DNA from: Maratus speciosus
Lineage: Eukaryota > Arthropoda > Arachnida > Araneae > Salticidae
Assembly: GCA_963932465.1 (NCBI GenBank)
Contig: OZ010800.1
Location: 37,748,352 to 37,812,351 of the forward strand
Reading direction: 5' to 3'
DNA: 64,000 nucleotides
Below are positions 46,981 to 59,340 of the stretch, one piece after another. The notes under the pieces were generated by a model. It saw only the letters and a list, made by a program, of their open reading frames with translations. It was not told where the DNA came from and searched no databases. Position 1 is the first letter of the stretch; each line of letters starts with the position of its first letter. Both the position numbers and the translations under genes were made by a program.

Positions 46981-49747
46981 AAGTGAAATGATTATGTTAT
47001 AAGGAGACGACTTCATATTAAGGAAATGTTCCCGATTCAATTCTGCATTCCTTGTTAAACAATGAAAATTTCCAAAAATTACAGATTTCTTTGACTAAAA
47101 CAAATGTTTTTCTTCTAAAACAAAGGTTTTCCTTATGCGGTTTTTCACTATGCTTTCTGTTGTATTCTCTTATCAATATAAACGAGATTTCAGCAGATAT
47201 GGCGCAGTAGAATCTAAGTTATATGGGAATGCATATGAGTGGAAGACTTCAGTAAATACACACAGCAAGAGTAAACGTAATTATTTAATGATGAATGAAA
47301 ATTATATACATGAAGAATGTTGTCAGCATAACTTCGCTGAACTGAACTTAAAAGATGAATAACATTTGTTCATAATAAGAAGAGCCGCCAGCAGACTTCA
47401 AACTTATGTAGCAAAAGCTACGACACAGTAATTACATGGCGAAAAACAAATCAAATGCTGCTTACAAGTAAGCAAAGACAAAAAGGCAAGAGAAAGACGC
47501 AATGTTACATCCCATTAAATATACTAGCTTGTTGTGGAAATCTGAATAAAGCCGTTGCCATTACATGAAATGAAATATATACGCGGAACGCCACTGACTC
47601 ACGAACGATGACGTCAAACATCGACCAATTAGGAGGCAGGAAACATCACGCAAGCCGAGAACAGCGAGTAACGCTGATTCAAGATCACAGCAGTTACGGT
47701 GAGACTGAATCGCGTATTTACCGGCAGAAAGCATATGAAGCAATGCCGTTCAGTCGTAATTTAAAGTAGAATGGTAAAAATACAAGGTATGTCATGTCAG
47801 AATTTAAATAAAGATTAATTTTACACTTCAATATACATGACATAACACTTTCAAATAAATGGATATTTTTAGTTTTGAAACTGATTAAATAAGTAAAAAT
47901 ACAATATTAAGTTAATATTTACAGTTAAATATTTCAAAATCTTAATTAAACACCTCAAAAACTTTTTGTAAAACAAGTTACACATTAAATAGGAATTTTT
48001 ACGTCAATCTCTATATAAAAAAACTAAATAAAATAAGACAGACTTGAATACATTTTAAAACAAAATATATAAAAATTTTTAAAAACACTGAAAACATTAA
48101 AAATACATTTAATATACGTTTCGGCAAGCAATCGCAAAACCTCATCAGTACAATTTAACCACAGTAAAACAAAAAACAAGACAAATAAATCACAGTTAAA
48201 GTTATTTTTTCTGAAACAGACTATATTCACCAGGAATGGAACAGACTTCATTCAATGTCGGTGATCATATCTGAGTAAACTAGGCTTCTAGGAACAGTCT
48301 ACCATAACTGTTACATCCTGATTACAAAATACAAGCTTTCACAAATAGCGGAATGTGATCCATTTCAAGAGAATGCTGGACTATTTTTCAATTTAGATTT
48401 CTTCTTTTGAAAGCACCAATATCGTTCCTTCAGGTGAATATCCATCGATCTACATGTTTTCACCAATGTAAATGCTATCATAATCGTTACAGGGAACGAC
48501 ATAAACAACACTGGTTAATTTTGAATAATCATATTTAAATTGATGCTTATTAAAAATGGAACTCACTTTATTAATTGCTTTAAAAGAAACACACACCAAC
48601 ATTGAATGATCTTAGAATGCCAGAAATTTTATTATAATAAGGGATGAAGATAAAAAAAAAATTGGTTTACTATGTTGAAAAGGAAGGGGAGTAAAATTAA
48701 CGAAGTTTAAAGTAGTTTTAAAGATTTTCTTAACAAGGCCTATAGGATAGCTATTATCAACCAAATCTTGATAGATTTTTACATTTTTCTTTTTCAAATT
48801 CATCTCTGGAACTGCAATATCTAACCACCCTGAAAGCTAAAGTTTTAATAACAGCTATTTTATGGCTGAAAGACAAATTGAATGGAAATTAATATATTGA
48901 CCTGTACTAGGTTTTCTGTAAACTGTAGTTGTAACAGATATTAGTTGTCTGTTTGCAGATTAAAATATCATCAAATATCGAATAAATCAAAAATATTAAA
49001 TTAATCCGCAGATACATAACTAATATCTCTCACTTTATTACAATTATATAGTGGAAAAGTACCAAACAATGAATGATGTAAAAAAATTAAGTGGTAGATA
49101 GAATGATGTACATGAAATATGGAAATTGAAAGCAATGAGTAAGGGAATGATCTGTACAAAAGTTCATTACTCTGGTGTACTGTTAAATGAAAACATATAC
49201 CGTATTTTTCGGTGTATAGCCCGCACCCCTAAATCGAGCAGTACAGTAAAAAAAGTTTGTGTATAAGCCGCGGAGTTGCGTCGTTGTATAGCCCGCAGGA
49301 TATACACCATCGACGAATGTATATTTTAATCAGGGTTTGAAATTAGAGGTCATTACCGTAAAATCCTGATTGTTAGCCTCCCCCCCTCTTCCTTTCACAA
49401 AATTTTTTGTGGGAAAAAATTTATCTAAAAATCTATGGGACTATTTTGACTGTTTTGACGAATTTCTACATGTTTTCACATAATATTAATGAACCCCACC
49501 CACACATCTGCATGAAATGTCTGCTTCCTTTCTCAGCTCTCCCGCCCCCTCCTCAGTACAAAAACTTTAAAATCGTGGCAATCTTAATTCGATTGTTTTA
49601 TTTGTTGCTCGCTAAAACAACAAATATATAATCGATTATTTAAATTACACCTCTTTCTCCAAAAGTTCGTATTTCTCCTCAGACCCCCCCACCTTGCAAA
49701 GTTTAAAGTCGTTAAATTTAGTTTGTAAAAAATCCTGCCCTATTTCT

Positions 49748-51386
49748 TAGTTGAACCTCGAAAATTCAGAATCAGCAGGACCGCGGCAATTGCAGATTTT
49801 CGAATTTTCTGGATTTTGGAGGTCTGTTAAAAAATATTTTTCATGGCAATATAATAACATACAAAATGCATTTTTCCCCTAGTACAATAAATGATGATCA
49901 AATTGCCGAATTAAGTTATAAAATAGGAATGATACACTAAAACATCACACTTATGCTGAAATTAAATATACATATTATAACACAATAAATTAAAATATAG
50001 TACACAATAGATAATACAGAAGTAATTTTATTCTGAATTTTCCGAAAATTTAAGTCATTCGGTTCTGAAAATTAAAGAAATATCGGCCACCAGTCCAAAA
50101 AATCGAACATAAAGAAATCCTCAGAAAAAAAATCTGGAAAAGAAAATAAACTTTTTAACATAGAATCTCTTAATGGATGTTAAATATGAGTGAAATCATG
50201 TAGTTAGATAACAAAATCTTTATTTGAGAAGGTTTAGTGCCATTTCTAGAGTTTCATGAAAAAAAAAAAGGTGGGGGGGTGTTCTTTGAGATGACATGTA
50301 AAATTATACGATTCTTCCGGGAATATATTTAGAGAGCTTCTTCAAACAATCATGGAAAAATATCGTGAATTTTGTCACATATCTAAGAAACAATTAGAGA
50401 TTTTTTTTTTTTCAACTGATCACTGTTTAAAAAGTTGCTAATTTCAATAATCAATTAAAGGGAGAAAAAAATTAAATTCGTCTACCATTCGCTGAGAAAA
50501 TTCGCAAATTTTGCCATAGGTTGCGGGGGGGGGGGGGGAATCAGAGTTTTGATAAACAATCAAGGAAAACTATCGCAAATTTCGTCAAAAGAGTGAGAAA
50601 AAAATAGAATAATGTGTCAGCCTGTCATGGAAAAATATCACGAATTTCGACAAATGATCGCCCTAAAAAAATCAATTTTGACAGTCAATCGCAGAAAAAA
50701 TTGCTAGTTTTATAAAACGATCATGAACTGAAAAAAAAAAAAAAAAAAAAAAAAAAAGCAAATTTTGAAAAGGATTGCGGGAAGAAAAAAAAACGAGAAT
50801 TTTGTCAAAACATCACAAAAAGAAAACAACAACCTCGTTTTCTTATTTTCCTACTGCATTTTAAGTTCCTTTCAAAGAAACGAAACTGAAACAAACACAT
50901 CCAGATCGGCAAATGCATGCGTCAAGGTCATAGGGCAATGTGTCACTCGGTTGATCATTCTGTTGCAGAAGAGCAGATGTTAATAGAAGAGCGGCTATCA
51001 AGTGTGTTTATCTTTCAGTTCAATCAAATGAAAATGAAATTGCACATTTGTTTCTTTAGTTATAAATATGTACTTTAGTGATTTTATTGGAATTAAAATA
51101 TATGAAGCTTCGAGTCATCAACGTCTTTCAATTTTATGCCGTTTAACTTTCCAGTCATAAAGTTTTTGTAACAATTAAAGTATTTAATTAATGGTCAGTC
51201 ATTTACCAGAATATAACTATATTTATTTATTTAGTGTTTGTATCTGAAAGAATTTAACAGCATTTGATGAGAAATATGAAAGATGCAGCAGTCTTATTTT
51301 AAAAATTAATAAAACTGAAATCAGAAAAATGTCCAGATTTTAGAGATTTCCGGAATTTGGATGTCCAGATTTTCGAGGTTCAACTG
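49748..51386. mobile_element. Nested TIR element (AGTTGAACCTCGAAAAT ends) with degenerate satellite
   Basis: The left end is AGTTGAACCTCGAAAATTC and the right end is the complement of CAGTTGAACCTCGAAAATC, followed by TA. The interior at about 50250-50760 is a decayed, inverted copy of the 31-bp satellite (AAAACTATCGCAAATTTCGTC and similar). This is a pogo-type element by its CAGTTGA end and TA. No transposase. Confidence 0.78.
50250..50760 (-). repeat. 31-bp satellite array D, degenerate
   Basis: On the minus strand there are repeated T-tract, CG(A)TATTTTTCC and TTTGACGAAATT-like blocks at roughly 31-bp multiples, with G-runs and A-runs inserted. Recognisable by (A)ATTCGTC or ATTTCGTCAAA blocks at about 50475, 50589 and 50650. 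More decayed than arrays A-C. Confidence 0.6.
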
Positions 51387-51507
51387 TATTTTGTAGCAAG
51401 GGGATTGATCTAAAATCTCCTCTACATAATCTCTTACAAGTATCACTCATCTAAAATCTTCATCCTCTTTGAAATGTTTTCTCCATCTTTTTTCCCCAAA
51501 TGGTGGT

Positions 51508-51538
<31 letters not shown>

Positions 51539-51755
51539 GGGGTTTCTAAATATGCAGAAAGAAAGTAAAAGATTTTTCTGCAGTTTAGCTGTTCTAACCC
51601 TTGAATTATAAGTGTGTTTTATGATTAAATAGAATAAAACAGTGTTGAATTCAGACACTTTTCTCCGGGAGGGATTTCTGTGGCACCAGGGGGGGGGAAT
51701 CACTTTTTGATCATTGGAAATACAAAATGTCAAATCTTCCGGGGGGAGGTGGGGG

Positions 51756-52410
51756 GAATGTCCCCTCTGGGCCACCCCCTAAATTCAACACTGGAGTAAA
51801 AAAAAGGAAGGAAAACATTTTTTGGGGGGAGGGAGTGAAATAATTTAGGTGGTTATTTAAATATTTAACGAAAAATAACAAATCAAACAGAAATGTTAAA
51901 AAAAAATTACAGATTTTAAACTGCACGAGATGCAGGGAGGGGAAGGGCGATCATGATATGAGAGTCAGGAGAGACAAAATTTAGCTGATAGATTATTTAC
52001 TGTAAGTATAGTGTATTTGTATAGCATATTGTGTATTAAGAAATAAAAAGAGCTTTATAGGTTAAATTGTGCATGTTTGGTACCAGAGGGAGGGGCAAAA
52101 GGGGAAGCAATATTTTTTGGAAGGGGGGTTAAATGATTGATTAAATATTGTTGCAGTAAAATAACAAAGAAGTGCATTTGAAAAAAAAAGTAATTTTTAA
52201 AAATTTTGCTTAGATTTTTTTGGAGCGATTTTTTTTTCTTTTTTTTTTGGGGGGGGGGGGGGTAGATTTTTTTTACAAATCAGAAAGTTGTCAAAATATG
52301 GAAGATACTCGCCCATGTATTTACCTTATTTACTTCTTAATTAATCATAAAACAGGTTTTAATTTTTTTTTTAAAAATCTCGATTATAAGCCCTCTCCCA
52401 AATTTAACTG

Positions 52411-52446
<36 letters not shown>

Positions 52447-53138
52447 TGGGAGGGAATGTCCCCTCAGGGCCACCCCTGAATTCAACACTGGAGTAAAAAA
52501 AAGGAAGGAAAACATTTTTTTGGGGGAGGGAGTGAAATAATTTAGGTGGTTATTTAAATATTTTACGAAAAATAACAAATCAAACAGAAATGTTAAAAAA
52601 AATTACAGATTTTAAACTGCACGAGATGCAGGGAGGGGAAGGGCGATCATGATATGAGAGTCAGGAGAGACAATAATTTAGCTGATAGATTATTTACTGT
52701 AAGTATAGTGTATTTGTATAGCATATTGTGTATTAAGAAATAAAAAGAGCTTTATAGGTTAAATTATGCATGTTTGGTACCAGAGGGAGGGGCAAAAGGG
52801 GAAGCAATATTTTTTGGAAGCAATATTTTAAATGATTGATTAAATATTGTTGCAGTAAAATAACAAAGAAGTGCATTTGAAAAAAAAAAAAAAGTAATTT
52901 TTAAAAATTTTGCTTAGTTTTTTTGGAGGGATTTTTTTTTTGGGGGGGGGGGGGGTGGGGGGGTAGATTTTTTTTTACAAATCGGAAAGCTGTCAAAATA
53001 TGGAAGATACTCGCCCTTGTATTTACCTTATTTACTTCTAAATTAATCATAAAACAGGTTTTAATTTTTTTTTTTTTTTATATCTCGATTATAAGCCCCC
53101 TCCCAAATTTAACTGCTTTTTCTTAAAAAAAAAAAAAA
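51756..53138. repeat. 698-bp tandem duplication
   Basis: Copy 1 (51756-52453) and copy 2 (52454-about 53138) align from GAATGTCCCCTC through ATTTAACTGCTTT with few differences, apart from homopolymer length changes (G-runs and A-runs) and a small deletion. Each copy contains GGGCCACCCC, CACGAGATGCAGGGAGGGGA and TACCAGAGGGAGGGGCAAAA. The duplication is younger than the surrounding element. Confidence 0.9.
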
Positions 53139-53468
53139 AAAAGAGTGTGGCTTACAATCGGGATTTTACGTAATGAACTTTCTTCATTTTTAAATAAATA
53201 AAAATAACAATTTATAATGCTTTGTAACAGTAAAAAAAACATTACAAACACAGGAAAAATCTTTAAATTTCACGGCATAGCGAAAAAAATTCACAAATTT
53301 CAACGATTTTTGAAATTTTTTGGGGTTTAAAAATTGTAGAAAAATCACCATTTCTGTTTCTTTAAAAAAAAAAAAAAATCTTTGTATAACCCACACCGTG
53401 TATAAGTGCGACTATTACAAATGTTTTTTCTTGTATAACCCGTGGGCTATACACCCGAAAATACGGTA

Positions 53469-53660
53469 CTTAATGATATTAGTATGGGACAAATTGAAGA
53501 TCCATTTTTGCTTTGAATGATTCAATATTTTTTAATACTAAAAAAACATTTGCTGTCAAATGAAAACATATACTTAATGATATTGGTATGGGACAAATTG
53601 AAGATCCATTTTTGCTTTGAATGATTCAATATTTTTAATACTAAAAAGAACATTTGCGGA
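53469..53660. repeat. 104-bp tandem repeat carrying an empty transposon site
   Basis: Two copies of CTTAATGATATT(A/G)GTATGGG...TTTAATACTAAAAA start at 53469 and 53573. The second is preceded by TCAAATGAAAACATATA, which equals the sequence left of the 49200 element (TTAAATGAAAACATATA). Confidence 0.9.
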
Positions 53661-53696
53661 ACTTAGCAATTTTAGTTTATTATAAAACTCACTTAC

Positions 53697-53889
53697 CTAA
53701 AAAGCTTATCACTAATGAGTAATGTATCAATAGCTTGAGCCTCATTGGCCTTTTGTACATGCTTAAGACCATAATATGCTTTATTAGGATCAGTCATTAG
53801 CATCGTGTAGAACTGATCAATGCACTTTATTTCAGTAGCAGCCTTTGTATCAGCTAACTTGTTGGCAATGGCAGGATCTGCTAACACTT
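53697..53889 (-). CDS. pelo: Pelota, internal coding exon
   Basis: A 193-bp exon with acceptor TGTTATTTAG and donor GTAAGT. Two bases complete a Glu codon, 63 codons follow, and AG of the split Arg codon ends it. The peptide starts VLADPAIANKLADTKAA, then DQFYTML, AYYGLKHVQKANEA and AIDTLLISDKLF. This matches the start of eRF1-like domain 3 of pelota; the GL..V..A...GA/EA and IDTLLISD blocks are near invariant in the family. Phase agrees with exons at 59341-59461 and 23568-23674. Confidence 0.98.
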
Positions 53890-53991
53890 CTAAATAACAA
53901 ATAAAATAAATATATTTTCCATTGAGATTTGGCTTATTTAAACACATACAGGAAGTTCATAAATTGTCTTAACAAAATAAGAGAGGTAACA

Positions 53992-54165
53992 CAGTAGACG
54001 CTCGATTTTACGAACCTCTTTTTTACCAATTATTCGTTTTTACGAACTGATGTAATAGTCCCGACCAGCATCCCATCGAACTAATGTTACTCCCATTTAC
54101 GAACTTTCGATTTTACGAACACATTATATGAGTCCCACCGAGTTCGTAAAATCGAGCGTCTACTG
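53992..54165. mobile_element. 174-bp pogo-type MITE
   Basis: CAGTAGACGCTCGATTTTAC and its perfect complement at the right form the ends, and further TTTACGAAC motifs run inwards. TA follows the right end; the left flank is CA, a likely mutated TA. Too short to code. Confidence 0.85.
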
Positions 54166-55411
54166 TAGTTGCTGAAATTGAGTTTTGATTTACATGTGTT
54201 ACCGTATTTTATGGAAGAAATACCGCGGCGTTTACGAGTTGGAAAGTTAATTTTTTTTCAATTGAGGCATTTACAATTATTTTTTTGTCACGTGCATAAA
54301 ATTGGGATAAAATAAAAATTCCTTAAAGCAGTTCTTCAAGCCTCCTCTCAACAACGCGGAACTTTCTGGCACATTTTCTGGTTCATTTTTAAACGTAACG
54401 GCATAAATTTGGAAGGTTTGACTATTGAAGAGATTTGAAATCACAACACATTTTCCCTTTTTTGATAAATAAATTTCTTATTGAGTTATAAGCGATTCGT
54501 GTCACTTGACAAGTTTTTTGCCTTCTCGGGCTGCTGGAGCAGGAATTCGGTTTAAAACATCCGCTTAGACAGTATTTTCTGAAAAATCTTCTGTCTTTAC
54601 CAAAAAATAGAAAAAGCTTTGCGATTACATAGTTTGTTGGATGTCTGCTTAATTTGAAAATTACATAAAAATATTTAAAATCTGATTTAAATACTTTAAA
54701 TAAAATTTTAGACCTCTTAACTTATTAAAAATGAGGCATCCTACATTGTCCAGAAAACTTTGATTAAAGTTGGGTCAATGTAGCTTTCCCACAGTGGTAT
54801 ATCCAAAAACAATCATTTTCAAAAGCAAGTCTTATTTTAGACATTCAAGAATATAAGAATAATCAGAAAGATTATACAACAAAAGATTTAGTTAAATATC
54901 TGTACTATAAGAAACTAACATTTTCCTTGCCTTTGACATTTGATATTACAGAATTTAATGATCAATGTGAATTCACAAATCTGCAATCATAAACAGATGA
55001 TTTACCCCCCCCCCCCCCCTTGTTTAGAAAAGCAATATGCACAGATTTTATCTTGATAAAGAGTTCTTATTTGATGAATTTTGTTCGTAACATTTAAATC
55101 CATAAACACGAATAAGTAAATATAAAACTAGAAATGCATTTAAATCATGATCTGCCTAACAATATATGATAGTGACTCACTTTAATACAAAAGTTAAAAA
55201 TACTATACATAGTAAAATTGTCCTACATCCAACAGCCAGCTTTTAAGTTAAGGAAAAATTGCCTTTTAACCATCAATATCAAGTAAACTACTAGTAAAAG
55301 AAGGCTTAAAAAAAACTGTAATAATTTTTTTTCAGAAACATAAAGCATGTAAATCCTATTCATAATTGGAATGAATGCTATCAAACGAAGCTGACTTTCT
55401 TCAATAATTAA

Positions 55412-55609
55412 CCCTTTGCGCTCGGCGTCTCTTACACAAATTTTATTCGATTGGCACCACTTTTTTAAAAGAAGTTTCGTTCAAGTACATAATTTCAAAA
55501 ATGCTCTGATTAAATAAGGTACAATTTATTTTCTTTTATTACTGGTGCCAAAAACAAATTTTGCAAAGAAAGATTATGTCTCTGCAGTGGAGCCCTTGAG
55601 TGCAAAGGG
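55412..55609. mobile_element. 198-bp TTAA-flanked MITE
   Basis: CCCTTTGCGCTC and the complement of CCCTTTGCACTCAAG form the ends, with TTAA at 55408-55411 and 55610-55613. Ends match the element at 13683-14035, and the interior AAAAATGCTCTGATTAAA matches 17695-17876. Confidence 0.83.
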
Positions 55610-58194
55610 TTAACAAACGATTAGGCAATTCGATTGTATTAGCTGCTTGAGAAAATAAAAATAAATTGAAATATGGGTAAAGAACAATGAAATAACTTTC
55701 TTGTTTTTCAGTTATAATGTACACAGCTGAAATTGAAGTGGAAATATGAGAAAATAATTGCATTTAGTATGATCTCAAATTCACCTCGCTAATGTTAAAT
55801 CTATGGGTGTGGAATGCATTCTTATTTTTAAAATATCTTGCACTCCCTGTAGGTAGAAAGTGGAACTAAATTATGTAATGCTATCGATATCAAGTTGAAT
55901 GAATCGAACACCGTCATCATACAGTCCATAGAACCAGAGATACTTTGGAATGAAATTTTAAAAAATGTTAAATTATTATTCAAAAATAGCGATATATTCT
56001 CCTCATAATTTTATTTTATTGTTACAGAGTTTCATTGTTAAGTTAATTATAATCTTTGGAATCAGTTGCGTCGAAATTCGAAAGATAGTTTCTGAGTTAT
56101 GGAAACAGGACACAGTGAAAAAAATCTTCAAGGGGAAGGGGAGATTAGATTGCTGTTAGACAAATAACTAATTTAGACTACTGCAGTACTCTGTCAATAA
56201 ATACCTAATCTTGGAAGCAAAATAATTTTTTTTCAGAAATTACGATTAAAAAAAAAAGGTATGTACTACTCATAAATTTACTTTAATGTTACAGAGAGTG
56301 ATTATTAAGCAGTTTTAATGTTTGCAATCTGTTGTATTGAAATCTGAAAGCCAGTTGCTGAGTTATAGAAACAGGCCAGTGGGTAAGTCTTTTAGTCTCT
56401 ATCATAATGTCTGTAATGTGGACTAATTGCAATATTTAATCAAAAGTAGTTTCGCTCCCCCCCTTTCCCCATTCCCGACAATTTAACAAATAGAAACGTT
56501 TCTTTATTAAAATATAATCCCAATAAATTTTTAATTCAGGGGCTGTACATATATAACTTTATCAACTTTATTGGTAATTTGGACCTCCTCCCCCCTTTAC
56601 AATATATGCTATCATTCCTCGAACAACTATCCTTCCCTAATATCATTAGGAGTGTCTAAAAATTCTTTTTATTTTTAGAATTTTCTTCTTCCTTTTCTTT
56701 TTATATGTTTGCAACAATATATAGGTATGGTTATACATTTATTAGCCGCATATTTCACTGATTTAAATGAAAACAAGAAGTTAATAAAATATCTTTATAA
56801 TATATGAAATAACTTTATATTAAATAACATTTTAAAGAAATTGTTATATCGTAGGTTAGAGGTCATGTATTAACTGATTAACTCATGCCAGAAGACAGAC
56901 AGAAATATTAATGTAGGTTTAATAGTATCAGAGAACCTCACTACATGATGGCAAGAACAAGACTCATCGAATGGCGATCTGCCGATTACACAAGCACGCC
57001 ACAGAGGCACCATCTGTCGTGAACAAGAACAGAGCATAAATGTAATCATAACAGAAATACTATTTAAAAGTATTTAATAATAGCTTTTTGATACATAACA
57101 CATTTAGCAATAGCTATAATAATTCTTGCACTTGCCCACTGTACAGGGATAAGCAGAACTTCTTATAAACAAAACAGGTGGACAACATTCTTCCACATTT
57201 TTTACAAGTAAACATGGCAAATATCATTTTGAAGCTGGTTTCTCTAACAACAAATTACAAAAAACTCTTTTTAAGGCAAAAATGGTTGGGACTGAGAAAA
57301 TTTTCCGTGGTAGACAATATTCCGGCTTATGTAAAAAAGCTGCCCCCCCCCCCACCCAAAAAAAATCTCGATCTTTGATGATATTTCATTGATTTTTCGG
57401 CCTCGAAAATCAGTTGAAAACTGAAATTCTAAAAGATTCTTTATCTTTATAGATAACTGAGAAACGCTATTCAATTTCTTAGTACTGCTGTAATATATAC
57501 GATTTGGAAGTTTACACGCACAAAAAATAATAAACTTCGATAATGGGACAGAACGCTATCATTTTGAATTTGAGTACAACCTTAAAGTATAATATATTGT
57601 ACTTTAGAAAATATATATTTTCATAAATCTGCATTCTACTAGAAATAATAAGTTTTAAATGCAATTTTGTATAGGAAAAAATGGCATTTATGTCGGAATT
57701 CTTGCTTATAAGAAAGAATTCCTTAAAATTTAAACAGTTTCTGTTCTTTTAAATTAACTTTTCAAAGTGTTACAGAATTTAAGTAACATGCTCAACATTG
57801 CGTATTTGACTTGTCAGTTTTAAAGTTTCATAAACGAAATACCTTTCATTTTTAAAATATCCTTTTTTCCGCCTTATGCAAAATTGTGGTTTCAATGGGA
57901 CCTTAAAATCCTTTCCATTTCCGCATTAGACAGATTCCACCTTATGTAGCATGAATTAATGTAATTTTTTATGGGTTCGCCGCGACTTGAAGAATTGTCC
58001 ATGGTACTCAGATTTCTGGCTTACACAGAGTCTGCCTTAGACAGAATTTACTGTATATGCAGATATGGCATAAGAATAGGAATGGCAAATGTTGGTATAA
58101 AAAATATTTTATAATGAAATGATTTTATAATCATTTAAGGGTTTAATAATAACTTTCTTTTTCCATAAAAATAGATAACAGACTATATTGATGT

Positions 58195-58225
<31 letters not shown>

Positions 58226-58234
58226 CTGTGGAAA

Positions 58235-58605
58235 AAAAGCAATTATTTTTCTGCGATCAATTTAATGAAATATTATCTGATTTTTATGAAAATTAGATTT
58301 TTGGGTTCAGCATTACATTCTGTGCATAGATGTGTAATTTTCAAATGGTAAATGCAGTATTTTAAATTTTTTTATAGAGCTCCAACTGTCCCAGTAGCTT
58401 AAAAATGTGTGGTTTTTATTCTCAGCCAGGTGTCTCTCTTTCAAATTGACATGTTGAAAGGAATTATTTTTCTGCAATCGAATTAATGAAATAATGTCTT
58501 CAGTTGTAATTGAAGTATTTTTACGAAAAATACATATTTGGATTCAGTGTTAAAAAATGTGCATAGATGTGCTAATTTCAAACTGATACATGCAATAATA
58601 ATAAT
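58235..58605. repeat. Imperfect tandem duplication, about 215-bp spacing
   Basis: ATTATTTTTCTGCGATCAAT...TGTGCATAGATGTG... recurs diverged from about 58455. No function evident. Confidence 0.65.
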
Positions 58606-59340
58606 AAATTATAGAGCCCGAAAAAGGTCCCATCTGCCATTTTTGGGTTGTGGGAACAGATGTCAGACTGTTCATATGTGGTTTTCCAATGAAAGGAAAT
58701 TAAATTTATCAAAATCAATTTTTAATTGATATTTAAACTTCTAGTGGGAGTATTTAAAAATTTTTTAGAAATTCTGAAAGAGAAATTTTTTTTTGTCTGT
58801 GTGTCCGAAATTCCACCTTCCTAGGTACAATAGTTTATAAGATAGGGGTGTATTTGAAAATGTCCAGTCTGTTATCGCCATTGTAATGCTGTGACTGTGG
58901 CAACCCTTCCCCCTCTTCTGAAGTTTCAGAATGAATTTTCTTTGTGGTTTCATTAAATTCTATGCTTTAGTTGAATATTTTCCATTAATGAGTGCGTTTT
59001 TAATTAATATCTTGCTTCAAGACTTTTTCAAAATTTTATGATTTGTCGAGTGACAGGAGGTATACAGCTTTAAATATAGTACATTTGAAGTCTAACTTAT
59101 ACAGTTTCTGAGAACGGGCAGACAAATGGACAGAGGAGTGAGACAAATAGGGTTTCGTCAGATAAACAAAACCCTAAAAAGAACACAGAAAAAAAAAGGA
59201 GTAAAAAATATTAATCTCCAAGGGGGATATTTAAAAAAATAAGTATGCATTCTGCTCTCATAGGTTTAACAATAGCAAGGATAATTTGAGATATGGCTGA
59301 CCAATGCCCTTTAAATATATAAATCACAATAAAGACTTAC

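Larger units (their letters stand above)
49200..53466. mobile_element. TA-flanked TIR element of 4.3 kb, with insertions
   Basis: The ends are CCGTATTTTTCGGTGTATAG and the complement of CCGTATTTTCGGGTGTATAG, bordered by TA (49198-49199, 53467-53468). A nearby repeat copy preserves the empty site (see findings). Subterminal TATAAGCC and TATAACCC motifs recur at both ends. The interior holds the transposon at 49748-51386 and a 698-bp tandem duplication. No transposase remains. Assignment to the Tc1/mariner/pogo group rests on the TA target. Confidence 0.85.
23675..53696 (-). other. pelo: Pelo intron of about 30 kb
   Basis: Minus-strand donor GTAAGT (53691-53696) and acceptor TTCTAG (23675 upward). 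It holds most of the mobile elements of the window, the composite satellite block, the palindrome, Tigger, and the unidentified spliced frame. Gaps of AT-rich DNA without recognised content are about 23675-24420, 25012-25399, 33443-34130, 44770-45900 and 47400-49190. Confidence 0.85.
53890..59340 (-). other. pelo: Pelo intron of about 5.5 kb
   Basis: Donor GTAAGT (59335-59340) and acceptor at 53890. It holds two MITEs (53992-54165, 55412-55609). It also holds a TACCGTATTTTATGG end at about 54202, a diverged 300-bp duplication (about 55960-56110 and 56265-56380), and a solo GGGGCTGTACATATATAAC repeat at 56539. A pogo-like solo end reading CAGTAAATTCTGTC on the minus strand ends at about 58052, and there is a 215-bp imperfect duplication (58235-58370, 58455-58600). 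No exon was recognised. Confidence 0.85.
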
